DNA of 23,902 nucleotides from DAINBT01 sp036732785 (GCA_964537505.1 CAZICK010000060.1:1-23902); one strand, 5' to 3'; shown: positions 1 through 8,220, counted from the stretch's first letter. The notes: generated from the sequence alone by a model not told the origin. A program made the numbers and translations.

Positions 1-33
1 CGACAAATGACGTATCTCCTTGCAGGTCAATAG

Positions 34-85
34 GATACAGCAGTTCTTAGCCTCATGTTCTGTACAGATTCTTATGAGGAACCAA
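34..85 (+). repeat. Left copy of a 52-bp inverted repeat shared with the right window edge
   Basis: This stretch matches the reverse complement of 23851-23902 at 51 of 52 positions. The only difference is A55 here against G on the minus strand at 23881. The similarity stops sharply at 85/86. At the other end it runs off the window edge, so the true repeat may be longer. Inside it, CCTCAT and ATGAGG form a 6-bp stem around a loop that contains the palindrome CTGTACAG. The single difference turns an A-T pair into a G-T pair, which an RNA stem would tolerate. I do not recognise the family. It could be the end of a mobile element, a REP-like element, or a repeat at which an assembly broke. Confidence 0.85.
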
Positions 86-144
86 TTTTATTTTGCCCTT
101 ACAGGGCTTGAAGAGGTGGGGGTATAAAAAAAATTATTTTTTTG

Positions 145-173
145 TTGCACGGGGCTATTATGTCGTGTATAGT
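145..173 (+). promoter_or_regulatory. Sigma70-type promoter of the GntR/ABC operon
   Basis: The -35 box TTGCAC (145-150) and -10 box TATAGT (168-173) are separated by exactly 17 bp and lie 44 bp upstream of the GntR start codon. The -10 box overlaps the left arm of the palindrome at 170-195, as expected for a repressor-controlled promoter. Confidence 0.65.
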
Positions 174-195
174 GTATTAAGTAAGTAATACACTA
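170..195. promoter_or_regulatory. Perfect 10-bp palindromic operator, probable autoregulatory GntR site
   Basis: TAGTGTATTA (170-179) and TAATACACTA (186-195) are perfect reverse complements separated by 6 bp. The palindrome covers the -10 box and the expected transcription start, just before a GntR regulator gene. YtrA-subfamily regulators are known to bind palindromes with GTGTA/TACAC half-sites near their own promoters. That this site is bound by the adjacent protein is inference. Confidence 0.7.
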
Positions 196-216
196 ATGTT
201 AAAAAGGTAGTATCCG

Positions 217-609
217 ATGTTATTAGAAATTGATCATCACAGCGGCGTGCCTATTTACCGCCAGGTAATCAGGCAGATTCGCCAACAGATAATGACCGAC
301 GGGCTGAAGCATGAAGAGCAGTTGGAGACGGTTCGTGATCTGGCGGCGCGGCTGAAAGTCAACCCTATGACTATCAGTAAAGCATATTCATTTCTGGAAG
401 CTGAGGGGCTTGTCGAAAGAAGACGCGGGGTCGGCCTTTTTGTGGCGAAAGTGAAAAAAGGTCAGCGAGATCGGATAAGAGCGGAATTACTGGACAGTAT
501 TGTTGATAAGGTGGCAATCATGGCTATTCAACTTGGAGTGTCAGAAGACGAGGCTATAGAGTCTCTCAAAAGACACTACGAGGAATACAATTCTAGAAAC
601 CGGAGGTAA
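217..609 (+). CDS. GntR family transcriptional regulator, YtrA subfamily
   Basis: This 130-residue protein has an N-terminal winged helix-turn-helix of the GntR type at about residues 10-78. The recognisable features are PIYRQVIRQIRQQI, the LETVRDLAARLKVNPMTISKAY-like recognition helix, and the wing EGLVERRRGVGLFV. Only about 50 residues follow, which is the short dimerisation tail of the YtrA subfamily and not a FadR, HutC or MocR effector domain. It is the first gene of an operon with an ABC ATPase and a permease, the classic YtrA context, and its stop overlaps the ATPase ribosome binding site region. It probably represses its own operon through the palindrome at 170-195. The effector is unknown; cell-envelope stress or antibiotics are known signals for relatives. 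Confidence 0.9.
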   Translation: MLLEIDHHSGVPIYRQVIRQIRQQIMTDGLKHEEQLETVRDLAARLKVNPMTISKAYSFLEAEGLVERRRGVGLFVAKVKKGQRDRIRAELLDSIVDKVAIMAIQLGVSEDEAIESLKRHYEEYNSRNRR

Positions 610-611
610 AA

Positions 612-1499
612 ATGATAAATGGAAATCCGATAGTACAAATGCGTAAGGTTTCCAAGAGGTTCGGGAAGATACAGGCATTGGATAAAGTCGATCTGGAAAT
701 CAAACGAGGTGAGATCATCGGTCTGTTAGGAGCCAATGGGGCGGGCAAGAGCACCCTGTTACGATGCATTATCGGCTTGTATCTTGCCGAGGAGGGTGAG
801 TGTGTCACATTCGAGACAGACGCGGGTGAGCTAAGCCCGAAAGAACTCGGGCGGATTGGTTATGTTCACCAGGAAGGCGAGCTTCTCGGATGGATGACGA
901 CAAAACAGTTGATCCGTTATGTAAGCGCATATTACGAAAACTGGAATCACGAACTGGAAGAGCAATACATCGAGGATTTTGATATTTCTCTTAAGGATCG
1001 GGTTGGTTCGCTGTCGCCGGGGCAAAGGCAAAAACTGGCTATACTTCTGGCGATAGGTTTCGAGCCGGAACTGTTGATTTTGGATGAGCCTGCATCAGCT
1101 TTAGACCCAATAGCGCGGGGTCAATTTCTTGATTTGCTGCTTGAGATAATCCAGGACGAAAATCGCACTATAATTATCTCGTCACATATTCTAAGCGATG
1201 TGGAAAAGGTTATCGACCATACGTTGATTATGCGTAAAGGGTCTGTTTTGCGTGATTGTAGTTTTGACAGTCTTAGAGAAGAATTTGTCAGATTTACACT
1301 TACGTGTCTGGATGGTCCGCTGCCAACAGAGCTGCCATTTGAAAATGTAATCAGTTGCCAAAAGAGTGAGGGCAGAGCTGTTATGACCGTACAGAATTAT
1401 TCTCAAGAGATGTTGGAAGCCGAGGCCAAGGCTTTGAACTGTGAGATCGAAATTCGGCCTTTGTCTTTGGAAGAAATATATAAAATCGTTGCAAGCTGA
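612..1499 (+). CDS. ABC transporter ATP-binding protein (YtrB-like)
   Basis: A complete 295-residue ABC ATPase. Visible motifs are Walker A GANGAGKST (40-48), Q-loop Gln87, signature LSPGQ (134-138), Walker B LLILDEP (154-160) with catalytic Glu159, and switch His192. The signature has P where many families have G (LSGGQ), a common variant among YtrB/CcmA-like exporters. The start is set by GGAGG at 602-606, five bases before the ATG, inside the end of the GntR gene, so the two genes are translationally coupled. The C-terminal ~85 residues have no clear motif. It should power the permease encoded next; the substrate is unknown. Confidence 0.92.
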   Translation: MINGNPIVQMRKVSKRFGKIQALDKVDLEIKRGEIIGLLGANGAGKSTLLRCIIGLYLAEEGECVTFETDAGELSPKELGRIGYVHQEGELLGWMTTKQLIRYVSAYYENWNHELEEQYIEDFDISLKDRVGSLSPGQRQKLAILLAIGFEPELLILDEPASALDPIARGQFLDLLLEIIQDENRTIIISSHILSDVEKVIDHTLIMRKGSVLRDCSFDSLREEFVRFTLTCLDGPLPTELPFENVISCQKSEGRAVMTVQNYSQEMLEAEAKALNCEIEIRPLSLEEIYKIVAS

Positions 1500-1509
1500 G
1501 GAAAATACA

Positions 1510-2937
1510 ATGAGTATCTTACGGGCAAATCTTAAACATTTATATCAGAAAAGAAGCTTCTGGTTTATTGGATTGTTTTTTGGAACTTTTGCATTTTTAA
1601 TTATTATGGTGCTTATTGAAGCTGTTACCGAAAATAAACAGGGTAGGTTTTTCGCCCCGGCTATATTGATGTTTTTTGTTGGCACTTTTATAGCTACCTT
1701 GCCAATAGATGTTTTAACCAAGCCTTTTTCGTATTGCCTGCCGGGGCATAGAAAAATCCCGAGAGAATTTTTATCTTTTGTCGGGCTGCCCCTATCATTT
1801 TTGTGGTCTCTAAGCTTTCTTTTTTATCCGGATTTAAATATTGTTAAAACTATTCTGGCGTGCCTGTCAGCATTTTCTATATTCACGACTTTTTATTGGC
1901 TCGGAGTTTGGTTTGTATTCAGATTTAGAAACTGGGGTGTTGTTTTTGCACTTTTGCCATTGCTAGCGTTAGGCAACATGTGGCTGAATATGAGTGTGTT
2001 TGTTAAGCATATTGAGTATACTATTGTGGAAAATCCTCTATCGATGATTTTATTGGGCATATTGGTCAATTTTTTAGCCTGGCGATATTGGGGGAGGTCT
2101 AATCTGGCAAGGTGGTATTGCGGTATATTATGGATAGGAGCATTCGATGCATGGAACATAGAAAAAATGTCTAAATTTAGATTGGCCAGGTTGGCAGAAA
2201 GGGATAAGAAAAAGCCTGGCTCATTTAGAATATCTTCCGGTGTGGAAGGGTTTTTTGTTTCCAGAATCAGCGGAGCAGAAACCGGCGGCATAGGGCAGTA
2301 TATCTGGGGCAGCTTGTATAAATCGTTCGGGATGACGGTCTCGCAACATCTGCAGGATTGGATGAGATTTTGGATAGTTATACTACCGATACTATGTTTC
2401 TTGTGTTATATGCCAGGGGGAGGTAGAAATTTTATATTCCTTATGCCCGGGATAATGGTTGTTTTCATTAATCTAAATGTTCGTTCAAGCCTGCTGATTT
2501 CCGGGGGCCGGAGGGAAAGATTTTGGTCCGCTTTGAGTTTAGCCGTTACCACAGCGATACTCGGCACTTTTTTTGTAACATTTATTGCGGTCTTAACCAT
2601 GCCATTAGAGTTAATACTGCCGGAGTTGACAATTAAAGGCTATACTGCTGTTTTTAACGCGTTAAGTATAAAACTTTTCTTTCTGCCGTTATTGATGATT
2701 CCTATCACATTTGCAATAGGTTTGGTTTTTCACAAAAAACCGATGCTGGCGATGGTTTTTGTAGTGGTTGTCTTTCAGATTTTGTTCTTCCTTAGTATTT
2801 TTCAAAATCTGAAGAATTGTCTGGTACCGATAGGCTCGGTGCATGTAATAATTGCGTTTGTATGCAGTTGGGCCGTGTTTGTGGCAGTTCTGCGCTATGT
2901 TTGCATGAAAAGGTCGTTAGTAGGCCAAGGAAAGTAG
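1510..2937 (+). CDS. ABC transporter membrane protein
   Basis: An integral membrane protein of about 475 residues with roughly ten hydrophobic segments, arranged as two blocks separated by a charged cytoplasmic-looking stretch around residues 215-265 (rich in K/R, e.g. RLAERDKKKPGSFR). I place the start at the ATG at 1510 because GAGGA lies 8 bases upstream and overlaps the stop of the ATPase gene. The reading frame itself is open from a GTG at 1441, inside the ATPase gene. It is the third gene of the GntR-ATPase-permease operon and should be the membrane partner of the ATPase. The base composition is visibly more A+T rich than in murJ or carB, partly from the Phe/Ile/Leu-rich content. No family could be assigned from sequence alone. 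Confidence 0.8.
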   Translation: MSILRANLKHLYQKRSFWFIGLFFGTFAFLIIMVLIEAVTENKQGRFFAPAILMFFVGTFIATLPIDVLTKPFSYCLPGHRKIPREFLSFVGLPLSFLWSLSFLFYPDLNIVKTILACLSAFSIFTTFYWLGVWFVFRFRNWGVVFALLPLLALGNMWLNMSVFVKHIEYTIVENPLSMILLGILVNFLAWRYWGRSNLARWYCGILWIGAFDAWNIEKMSKFRLARLAERDKKKPGSFRISSGVEGFFVSRISGAETGGIGQYIWGSLYKSFGMTVSQHLQDWMRFWIVILPILCFLCYMPGGGRNFIFLMPGIMVVFINLNVRSSLLISGGRRERFWSALSLAVTTAILGTFFVTFIAVLTMPLELILPELTIKGYTAVFNALSIKLFFLPLLMIPITFAIGLVFHKKPMLAMVFVVVVFQILFFLSIFQNLKNCLVPIGSVHVIIAFVCSWAVFVAVLRYVCMKRSLVGQGK

Positions 2938-3078
2938 AGTTGCGTGGCTTTGGTGAATAGTTCGCGTGTGCTGAGAACCGGGGAAAATGGCGGGTGCGAC
3001 AGTTGTGGGTGGGGGTGACAGGTAAAAATGTAAAATGTAAAATTACGAAGTGAGTTCGCAATGAGGGGGGAAAATGGC

Positions 3079-3107
3079 TTGACAGCCGTGGCGTCATCTG
3101 CTATATT
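3079..3107 (+). promoter_or_regulatory. Strong sigma70-type promoter of the prepilin gene
   Basis: TTGACA (3079-3084) and TATATT (3102-3107) are spaced by 17 bp. The predicted start is about 95 bp before the prepilin ATG, leaving a long 5' UTR. From the -10 box onward the sequence resembles the promoter/leader at 4197-4227. Confidence 0.75.
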
Positions 3108-3135
3108 GTGGGAGACTTAGATCGGCTTTGCGAAG
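3102..3135 (+). repeat. Promoter-leader repeat, copy 1
   Basis: This segment runs from the -10 box through the first ~20 transcribed bases. It aligns with 4197-4227 at 26 of 31 positions plus one 3-bp gap, including an exact shared TTAGATCGGC. Both copies sit at the same place relative to their promoters. Confidence 0.6.
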
Positions 3136-3209
3136 ATGGCAGCCACAAAGAGCGTTCTATCGCGATTCGATGGGTTTTGCAAGCAGGTCATATATAGGGT
3201 GGCGTTAAG

Positions 3210-3968
3210 ATGAAAAAAACGGATGTGTCAAAAGGTTTCACCTTGATCGAACTGCTGGTTGTAATTTCGATCATTGCCCTGCTGTTGTCGATACTGATGC
3301 CAGCGTTAGGGCGAGCCATGGAACAAGCAAGATTTGTGACTTGTATGTCAAATTTACACCAGTATGGTCTGGCAGCCGAAATGATGTTGACAGATAACGA
3401 TGGTTGTTATCCCGCGGACGCGTGGCGTACTTTGTATAAGGAGAGTGTTTCTGGTTCGTGTCAATGGCATGATGAGGCCAATAATCTTGAAAACAGACCG
3501 GAACTGGCTGGGCCGTTATGGGATTATCTGAAAACTCAAAAGATACATCTATGCCCGACTTTCTACCTTGTCGGCAAGAAATACGGTGCTGGTCATCCCT
3601 GGCATAATTCAGCTATACCCGTGGAGCCACAATATAGTTATAGCATGAACGCACTTTTGGGTTCAGATTTCGGGGTTAAGAAAGTTTCCCAGATAACGCG
3701 TCCGCATCAGACGTTTTTCTTTGCCGAGGAGAACATGTGGATAACGCCCGAATATAACGGCTATGTGCTTAACGATAATGCCTTATGCACTATATGGGAT
3801 ACAACTTCCTCTCTTGACAGCCCCCCGCCATTTACCGACAGTTTTGGCACATTCCATAATGCCCCGGCTGCGGACCGTGATAGCGGCGTATCGAATGCGG
3901 TGTTTGTGGACAGCCATGTGGAAACCGTACATGTTGAAGACAGCTATCGATTGGCCCGGCCAATATGA
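3210..3968 (+). CDS. Type II/IV prepilin-like protein with N-terminal methylation motif
   Basis: A 252-residue protein. The N-terminus has a short basic leader ending in Gly9, then FTLIELLVVISIIALLLSIL, the prepilin cleavage/methylation motif with Glu at mature position 5, which also forms the transmembrane helix. The region at about residues 30-60 (ALGRAMEQARFVTCMSNL) and the end (NAVFVDSHVETV) match the prepilin-like proteins abundant in planctomycetes, where a C-terminal D-G/H motif is usual. Such proteins are exported and processed by a prepilin peptidase. Whether this one forms a pseudopilus or has another surface role is unknown. No secretion genes are next to it; it has its own promoter at 3079-3107 and a repeat element just after its stop. 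Confidence 0.9.
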   Translation: MKKTDVSKGFTLIELLVVISIIALLLSILMPALGRAMEQARFVTCMSNLHQYGLAAEMMLTDNDGCYPADAWRTLYKESVSGSCQWHDEANNLENRPELAGPLWDYLKTQKIHLCPTFYLVGKKYGAGHPWHNSAIPVEPQYSYSMNALLGSDFGVKKVSQITRPHQTFFFAEENMWITPEYNGYVLNDNALCTIWDTTSSLDSPPPFTDSFGTFHNAPAADRDSGVSNAVFVDSHVETVHVEDSYRLARPI

Positions 3969-3999
3969 CCTGCTCTTTTGAAAACGGCAAGGAGTGGGT

Positions 4000-4090
4000 G
4001 GCGTCAGCGTCAAAAGGGTTGTGAAACGTTGATTTTGTCGCAGAAACAGCGTTTTTAGGTGTAAATATCGAATTTTGTCGCTAATATCAA
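4000..4090 (+). repeat. 3'-UTR dispersed repeat, copy A
   Basis: About 90 bp starting 32 bp after the prepilin stop. It aligns along its whole length with the reverse complement of 19741-19832. Shared blocks include AGCGTCAAAAGG, TTGTGAA, TTGATT, TGTCGC, TTAGG, AATATCGA and TTTTG. Relative to the upstream gene it has the same orientation as copy B. Its hairpins are more decayed than in copy B. It is non-coding; family unknown. Confidence 0.75.
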
Positions 4091-4173
4091 GTGTGGGGGG
4101 ATTGAATCAGATTGGTTTGGCGGCCTGTTAGTGGTACGAAGGGATTGGGCATATATTTGCAAAAGATTCTTGA

Positions 4174-4202
4174 TTGCCAGAGTCGGGCCGGGGACTTATA
4201 AT
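4174..4202 (+). promoter_or_regulatory. Strong sigma70-type promoter for the SurA/PpiD-like gene (and probably murJ)
   Basis: TTGCCA (4174-4179) and a perfect TATAAT (4197-4202) are spaced by 17 bp, about 100 bp upstream of the ATG at 4310. The 5' UTR contains an imperfect palindrome TCCCAGCCTGGGA near 4240 and a small stem TCGGC/GCCGA near 4215-4227. Confidence 0.75.
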
Positions 4203-4227
4203 GCGGGATTAGATCGGCGTTGCCGAG
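4197..4227 (+). repeat. Promoter-leader repeat, copy 2
   Basis: This is the counterpart of 3102-3135: -10 box, GGGA, TTAGATCGGC, TTGC and AG in the same order, lacking three bases present in copy 1. It lies exactly at the predicted transcription start of the next gene. Confidence 0.6.
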
Positions 4228-4309
4228 TCTGTAAGGTTCCCAGCCTGGGACTGTGAAAACAGGTATTTTCGATAAGATACCGGCATCAACATTAGTACTG
4301 GAGTTTTTT

Positions 4310-6592
4310 ATGGCACCTATGAAATGGTTACGTAAGAATAGTAAAAAGATATTGGCCCTTATTTGTGTGCCGATAATGGTTATTTTTATTCTGCCCTCCT
4401 TCAGTAACTGGGGTAATCGGAGCAAGATTAACCCAGTTTTGGGTACGTTTAGTGGTCACGGAGGTCAGAAGATTAAGGTTACGACAAGCCAGCTTCGGGT
4501 GTGTGCGAACTTTATTGGGGCGATGAGTGAGTTGGGGATCGGCTTTTTGTCGCAGGTTGCTGGTTCTCAGCATCCGGTGTTTTCCCAGCTTAGGGAGCTG
4601 GGCGGCGTGGGGGCGTTCCCGGTATTGGCGACGAATCTGCTGTTTTTCAGTAGCGAAAGCGCGTATGCCGATGATGTACGTCAGGATCTGCACCAACAGA
4701 TATTGAACCTGGTAGATGATGAGGAAGAGCTTGACCGTGTGGGCCTTTATATTGACGAGTTGACCACCGCCAAAGAAGGAGAACTGTGTTTTCTGTTGCT
4801 GGCGGCGGAGGCTGAGAATATGGGTATCATGGCTACCGATCAGCAGATCGACACGATAATAAATGTTCGCAAGCAGTTGGTGGCAGGCGGACAGCTTCCC
4901 GGGTCATTAGAAATACAACCTATTCTTGACCGGCATGAAATTACCTACAACGAGTTCAGGAAGTCGCTCGGCGAGTATATAGCTGTTTTGCGTTACGGCC
5001 ATCTGGTTACCAATTCTTCGGGGTTGAGTGAACGGCAGCTCAGGAAGGTTTTTCGCGATGGGATCGAGTGGAGCACGGTTGCCGGGACGTTTGTGTCATT
5101 TGAATCGCGTTTTTTCGATGAGAAGATCGGTTCGCCCAGCGAAGAAGATATCCAACAACAGTTCGAGGCCTACAAGCGTCTTGAACCTGTGGAATCCGAC
5201 GATGAGAATCCTTTTGGTTTCGGTTATTTTCTGGCCAATCGTGTTCAGGTGGAATACCTGAGTGTTGATTTGGCCGAGGCGGAGAAGATTGTGACCGATG
5301 AGTTTGCCCAGTTGTCGGCCCCGGAGCAGGAAGAGGCCCTCCAGGGATACTGGGCGGCCCACAAAGAAGATAAGGAGTTTCGTGTAGCGATTCCTAAGCC
5401 GCAGGGCACCGAGGGTAAGCCATCGGAGGCATCAGCTCAGGAATACCGTTATTTGGAATTCGATGAGGCGGTTGGTAAGGTTCGCGTTTTGCGGCATCGG
5501 GAAACAGCCAGGGGAAAAGTTGAGCTGCTGTTGGCCGAGGCGAGGAAACTTGCTCAGTCGCAATCGGCGTCAATGAAATCCGTAGAACTGGGCGGCTTGG
5601 CCAAGGATGTGGCTGATTATAGTGTTATCTCCAAGCGGCTTAGTACTGATAAGCTGTCGGTGACCTACGGTCAAACCGAATTTTTCTCTCAACAAGAAGT
5701 GGGAAAGATCGAACAGTTTGGTTCCACATACCGGATGCTTAAGAATGCTGATAATGAGCCGTTGGCGGGTATTCTTTTTGGTTGTGAGCCGTTGCATAAA
5801 GGGGTGGTGGGCAGATTTGATATGCCGCCGGCGCAATTGTACGAGGATATAACCCCGTTGTTTGCCGTGGATTTTGCCGAGAAAGCTAAGGTTGGCTATA
5901 TGTTGCGTATTGTGGGTGTCGATAAGCAGCGTGAGGCGCTTTCTCCGGTGGATGACGGCCGACAGGGCGCCGCTGAGAAATCACCCCTGGCGGAAAGCCG
6001 ATTGAGAAAGAAGATAGAGGAAGACTGGAAGTCACTGCAGGCGTTTAATATGGCTAAAGTGCAGGCCCATGCGTTTGCCCAACAGGGTTTGTCGGACTGG
6101 GAAGTCGCTTTTGCCAAGGCAAATGAGTCGCTGAAAAAAGGTGACGATCCCAATCAGCCGGGACCCTTGCAGACAGAGGAACTCGGTGCGGTCAGGAAAC
6201 AACTGGAACAGTACACAGAGTTGGTCCGCAAAAATCCAAGTTTGTCTTCTTATCTTTTGGGCCAGGTCGTTAGAAGCTCGATCATGTTGAAGAAGTCCAC
6301 GCAACTGGCTCAACAGATTGAAGTGGATCAGACCATAACGGGCGATGCCTTACCGGTTCTGGAGTTGCCTGGTGAGTTGAGTTGCCTGGTATTTAAGCAA
6401 CTGGAAGTCAGTTCGCCCAACCAAGATGAATATCTCCGGAACAAACCGCTGGTTGCCGCGGAAATTCTGAGGCGAAATCAGATTTTGATGACGCTGTCGC
6501 ATTTCAATCCGCAGAATATTATGAAACGAAGCCATTGGGCCAAGATTGAAGTAGATAATTCCGATGCTAAGCCGGAGGAAGGTGACGAGTGA
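4310..6592 (+). CDS. Membrane-anchored SurA/PpiD-like periplasmic protein
   Basis: A protein of about 760 residues. A basic N-terminus (MAPMKWLRKNSKK) leads into one membrane helix at about 14-31, and the rest should face the periplasm, the topology of PpiD. Around residues 155-240 a helical block (ATDQQIDTIINVRKQ, then NEFRKSLGEYIAVLRYGHL) resembles the SurA/PpiD N-terminal chaperone domain. I find no convincing parvulin catalytic domain; the remainder is a long charged helical region with E/K/Q-rich stretches. I chose the ATG at 4310 because CTGGAG lies just upstream; the frame is also open from a GTG at 4253. The gene is followed by murJ after about 40 bp, so the two may be co-transcribed. 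A role in folding exported proteins is inferred, and prolyl isomerase activity is doubtful. Confidence 0.6.
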   Translation: MAPMKWLRKNSKKILALICVPIMVIFILPSFSNWGNRSKINPVLGTFSGHGGQKIKVTTSQLRVCANFIGAMSELGIGFLSQVAGSQHPVFSQLRELGGVGAFPVLATNLLFFSSESAYADDVRQDLHQQILNLVDDEEELDRVGLYIDELTTAKEGELCFLLLAAEAENMGIMATDQQIDTIINVRKQLVAGGQLPGSLEIQPILDRHEITYNEFRKSLGEYIAVLRYGHLVTNSSGLSERQLRKVFRDGIEWSTVAGTFVSFESRFFDEKIGSPSEEDIQQQFEAYKRLEPVESDDENPFGFGYFLANRVQVEYLSVDLAEAEKIVTDEFAQLSAPEQEEALQGYWAAHKEDKEFRVAIPKPQGTEGKPSEASAQEYRYLEFDEAVGKVRVLRHRETARGKVELLLAEARKLAQSQSASMKSVELGGLAKDVADYSVISKRLSTDKLSVTYGQTEFFSQQEVGKIEQFGSTYRMLKNADNEPLAGILFGCEPLHKGVVGRFDMPPAQLYEDITPLFAVDFAEKAKVGYMLRIVGVDKQREALSPVDDGRQGAAEKSPLAESRLRKKIEEDWKSLQAFNMAKVQAHAFAQQGLSDWEVAFAKANESLKKGDDPNQPGPLQTEELGAVRKQLEQYTELVRKNPSLSSYLLGQVVRSSIMLKKSTQLAQQIEVDQTITGDALPVLELPGELSCLVFKQLEVSSPNQDEYLRNKPLVAAEILRRNQILMTLSHFNPQNIMKRSHWAKIEVDNSDAKPEEGDE

Positions 6593-6633
6593 GTCGGTGG
6601 TTTGATGGGGGAGTGAGTGGATGAGGTTGGTTT

Positions 6634-8220
6634 GTGTCTAGGGAGCATCATTTTATCAGTTCCGCGCGTCTAATCATCGCATTGACCCTGGTTAGTCGTA
6701 TTCTTGGTATGTTGCGTGACGCGATTTGCAGCCGTTGTTTTGGGGCTGGGGTTCTGCACTATTTTTACATTCCTTTTCTGATTCCGAATCTGGCTCGTCG
6801 GATTTTTGGCGAGGGGGCGTTGTCAGCCGCGTTGATACCGGTTTATACGGAACAGTTGCACAAAGATAAACAAGCTGCCAAGGCGTTGGCTTCGAGCGTT
6901 ATTACGCTTTTGGTGATAATTTTGGCGGCGATTACGCTATTGGGGATGTGTGCGTTTTATGCGTATTGGCATTGGTTGAGCGATCAGGGTGACAAGAGCA
7001 GATTGATTTTGTCGCTGGCGGCGATTATGCTTCCTTATCTGATTTCGATCTGCCTGGTCGCGGCGATCGGCGGTCTGCTGAATGTTCATCGTCATTTTGC
7101 TGTGCCGGCGGCGACACCTATCCTGTTTAATATTTTCATTATTGTGGGTGTAATTTGTTTTCGCGGTTATTTCGGCGATACTCTTTGGCAGCAGGTGTAC
7201 GTGATAGCGGTGGCGGTATTACTGTCGGGGTTTGCGCAATTACTGCTGCAATATCCGGCTTTGCGGAAAGTTGGTTTGTCGCTTCGCTTCCGGTTCAGTT
7301 TCAGGGATGAAGGCCTGCGTAAGATTTTCCGCCTGATGGCACCCATGATCGTGGGATTGGCGGCGGTGCAGATCAATACTCTACTGGACATGCTGACTGC
7401 TTATTATCTTTCAGCGACGCCCCAGACGGGTTCGACGTTTACGTTGGCCGGGCAGGTGTTCGAATATCCTGTCAAAGAAGGTTCGGTAACATATTTGTTT
7501 TATGCGCAGCGATGCTATCAGTTTCCGCTGGGCGTTTTCGGGATCGCTTTTGCGACTGCTATATTTCCGTTTTTGAGCAGTTTTGCGGCTCAGAAAGATT
7601 TTCGTCAGTTTTCCGATACTTTGGCCCAGGGGTTTCGCCTGGTGATTTTTATCGGTCTGCCGGCTACGGTGGGTATGATTCTGGTCCGGCTGCCGATGGT
7701 TAAGGTTATTTTCGAAGGTAATGAGTTTACGGCGGCAGACAGCAGCCACACGGCGAGGGCGCTGTTTTTTTATTCTCTGGGCATCGTCGCTTATTTTGTA
7801 CAGCAGTTGCTGGTGCGGGCGTATTATTCGTTTCAGGATTCGGTTACACCGGTGAAGGTGGCGGTGCGGATGGTGGGCGCTAATCTGGTGTTGAATTTGA
7901 TTTTGATCTGGCCGCTGGGGACGGGTGGGATGGCGTTATCGACGGCGTTTTGTGCGACGGCTGGTGGGGTGGTTTTATTGGTCGTACTGATCAAACGTTA
8001 CGATTTGAAGATTACGGCCGGGTTGTTTGCCTGTGTGTTCAAGACCGTAATCGCCACTGTCGTTATGGCCTCCGGCGGCTGGTGGGCGCTTTATGTTCTG
8101 AATGGTTCCGGCGCGATATGGCAAATGGTCGTTGCTGTGCCGATATGTATTTCGCTGTTTATTCTGACCTCGTTGTTATTGAAGCATGGTGAGATTGAGG
8201 CGCTGTTGCATCGTAAATGA
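6634..8220 (+). CDS. murJ: Lipid II flippase MurJ (MviN family)
   Basis: A 528-residue polytopic membrane protein, the family length, with about 14 hydrophobic segments. The N-terminal signature is clear: SRILGMLRDAICSRCFG, then the FLIPNLARRIFGEGALSAAL region and IPVYTEQL (residues about 21-74), which match the MurJ pattern of an Arg-Asp in helix 1 and the NLxRRxxxEGALSxAFIP motif. MurJ moves lipid-linked peptidoglycan precursor across the inner membrane. The start is a GTG at 6634 with GAGG at 6623-6626, seven bases upstream. It lies 41 bp behind the SurA/PpiD-like gene with no promoter visible between. Its presence implies that this organism makes peptidoglycan. Confidence 0.92.
   Translation: MSREHHFISSARLIIALTLVSRILGMLRDAICSRCFGAGVLHYFYIPFLIPNLARRIFGEGALSAALIPVYTEQLHKDKQAAKALASSVITLLVIILAAITLLGMCAFYAYWHWLSDQGDKSRLILSLAAIMLPYLISICLVAAIGGLLNVHRHFAVPAATPILFNIFIIVGVICFRGYFGDTLWQQVYVIAVAVLLSGFAQLLLQYPALRKVGLSLRFRFSFRDEGLRKIFRLMAPMIVGLAAVQINTLLDMLTAYYLSATPQTGSTFTLAGQVFEYPVKEGSVTYLFYAQRCYQFPLGVFGIAFATAIFPFLSSFAAQKDFRQFSDTLAQGFRLVIFIGLPATVGMILVRLPMVKVIFEGNEFTAADSSHTARALFFYSLGIVAYFVQQLLVRAYYSFQDSVTPVKVAVRMVGANLVLNLILIWPLGTGGMALSTAFCATAGGVVLLVVLIKRYDLKITAGLFACVFKTVIATVVMASGGWWALYVLNGSGAIWQMVVAVPICISLFILTSLLLKHGEIEALLHRK

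Noticed and set aside
34..85. 52-bp repeat as an integron attC site
   Set aside because: The stem ends lack the RYYYAAC/GTTRRRY core arrangement, and there is no integrase or cassette array.
95..107. GCCCT/AGGGC hairpin as a terminator
   Set aside because: Only a 5-bp stem with a 3-base loop and no T tract on either strand.
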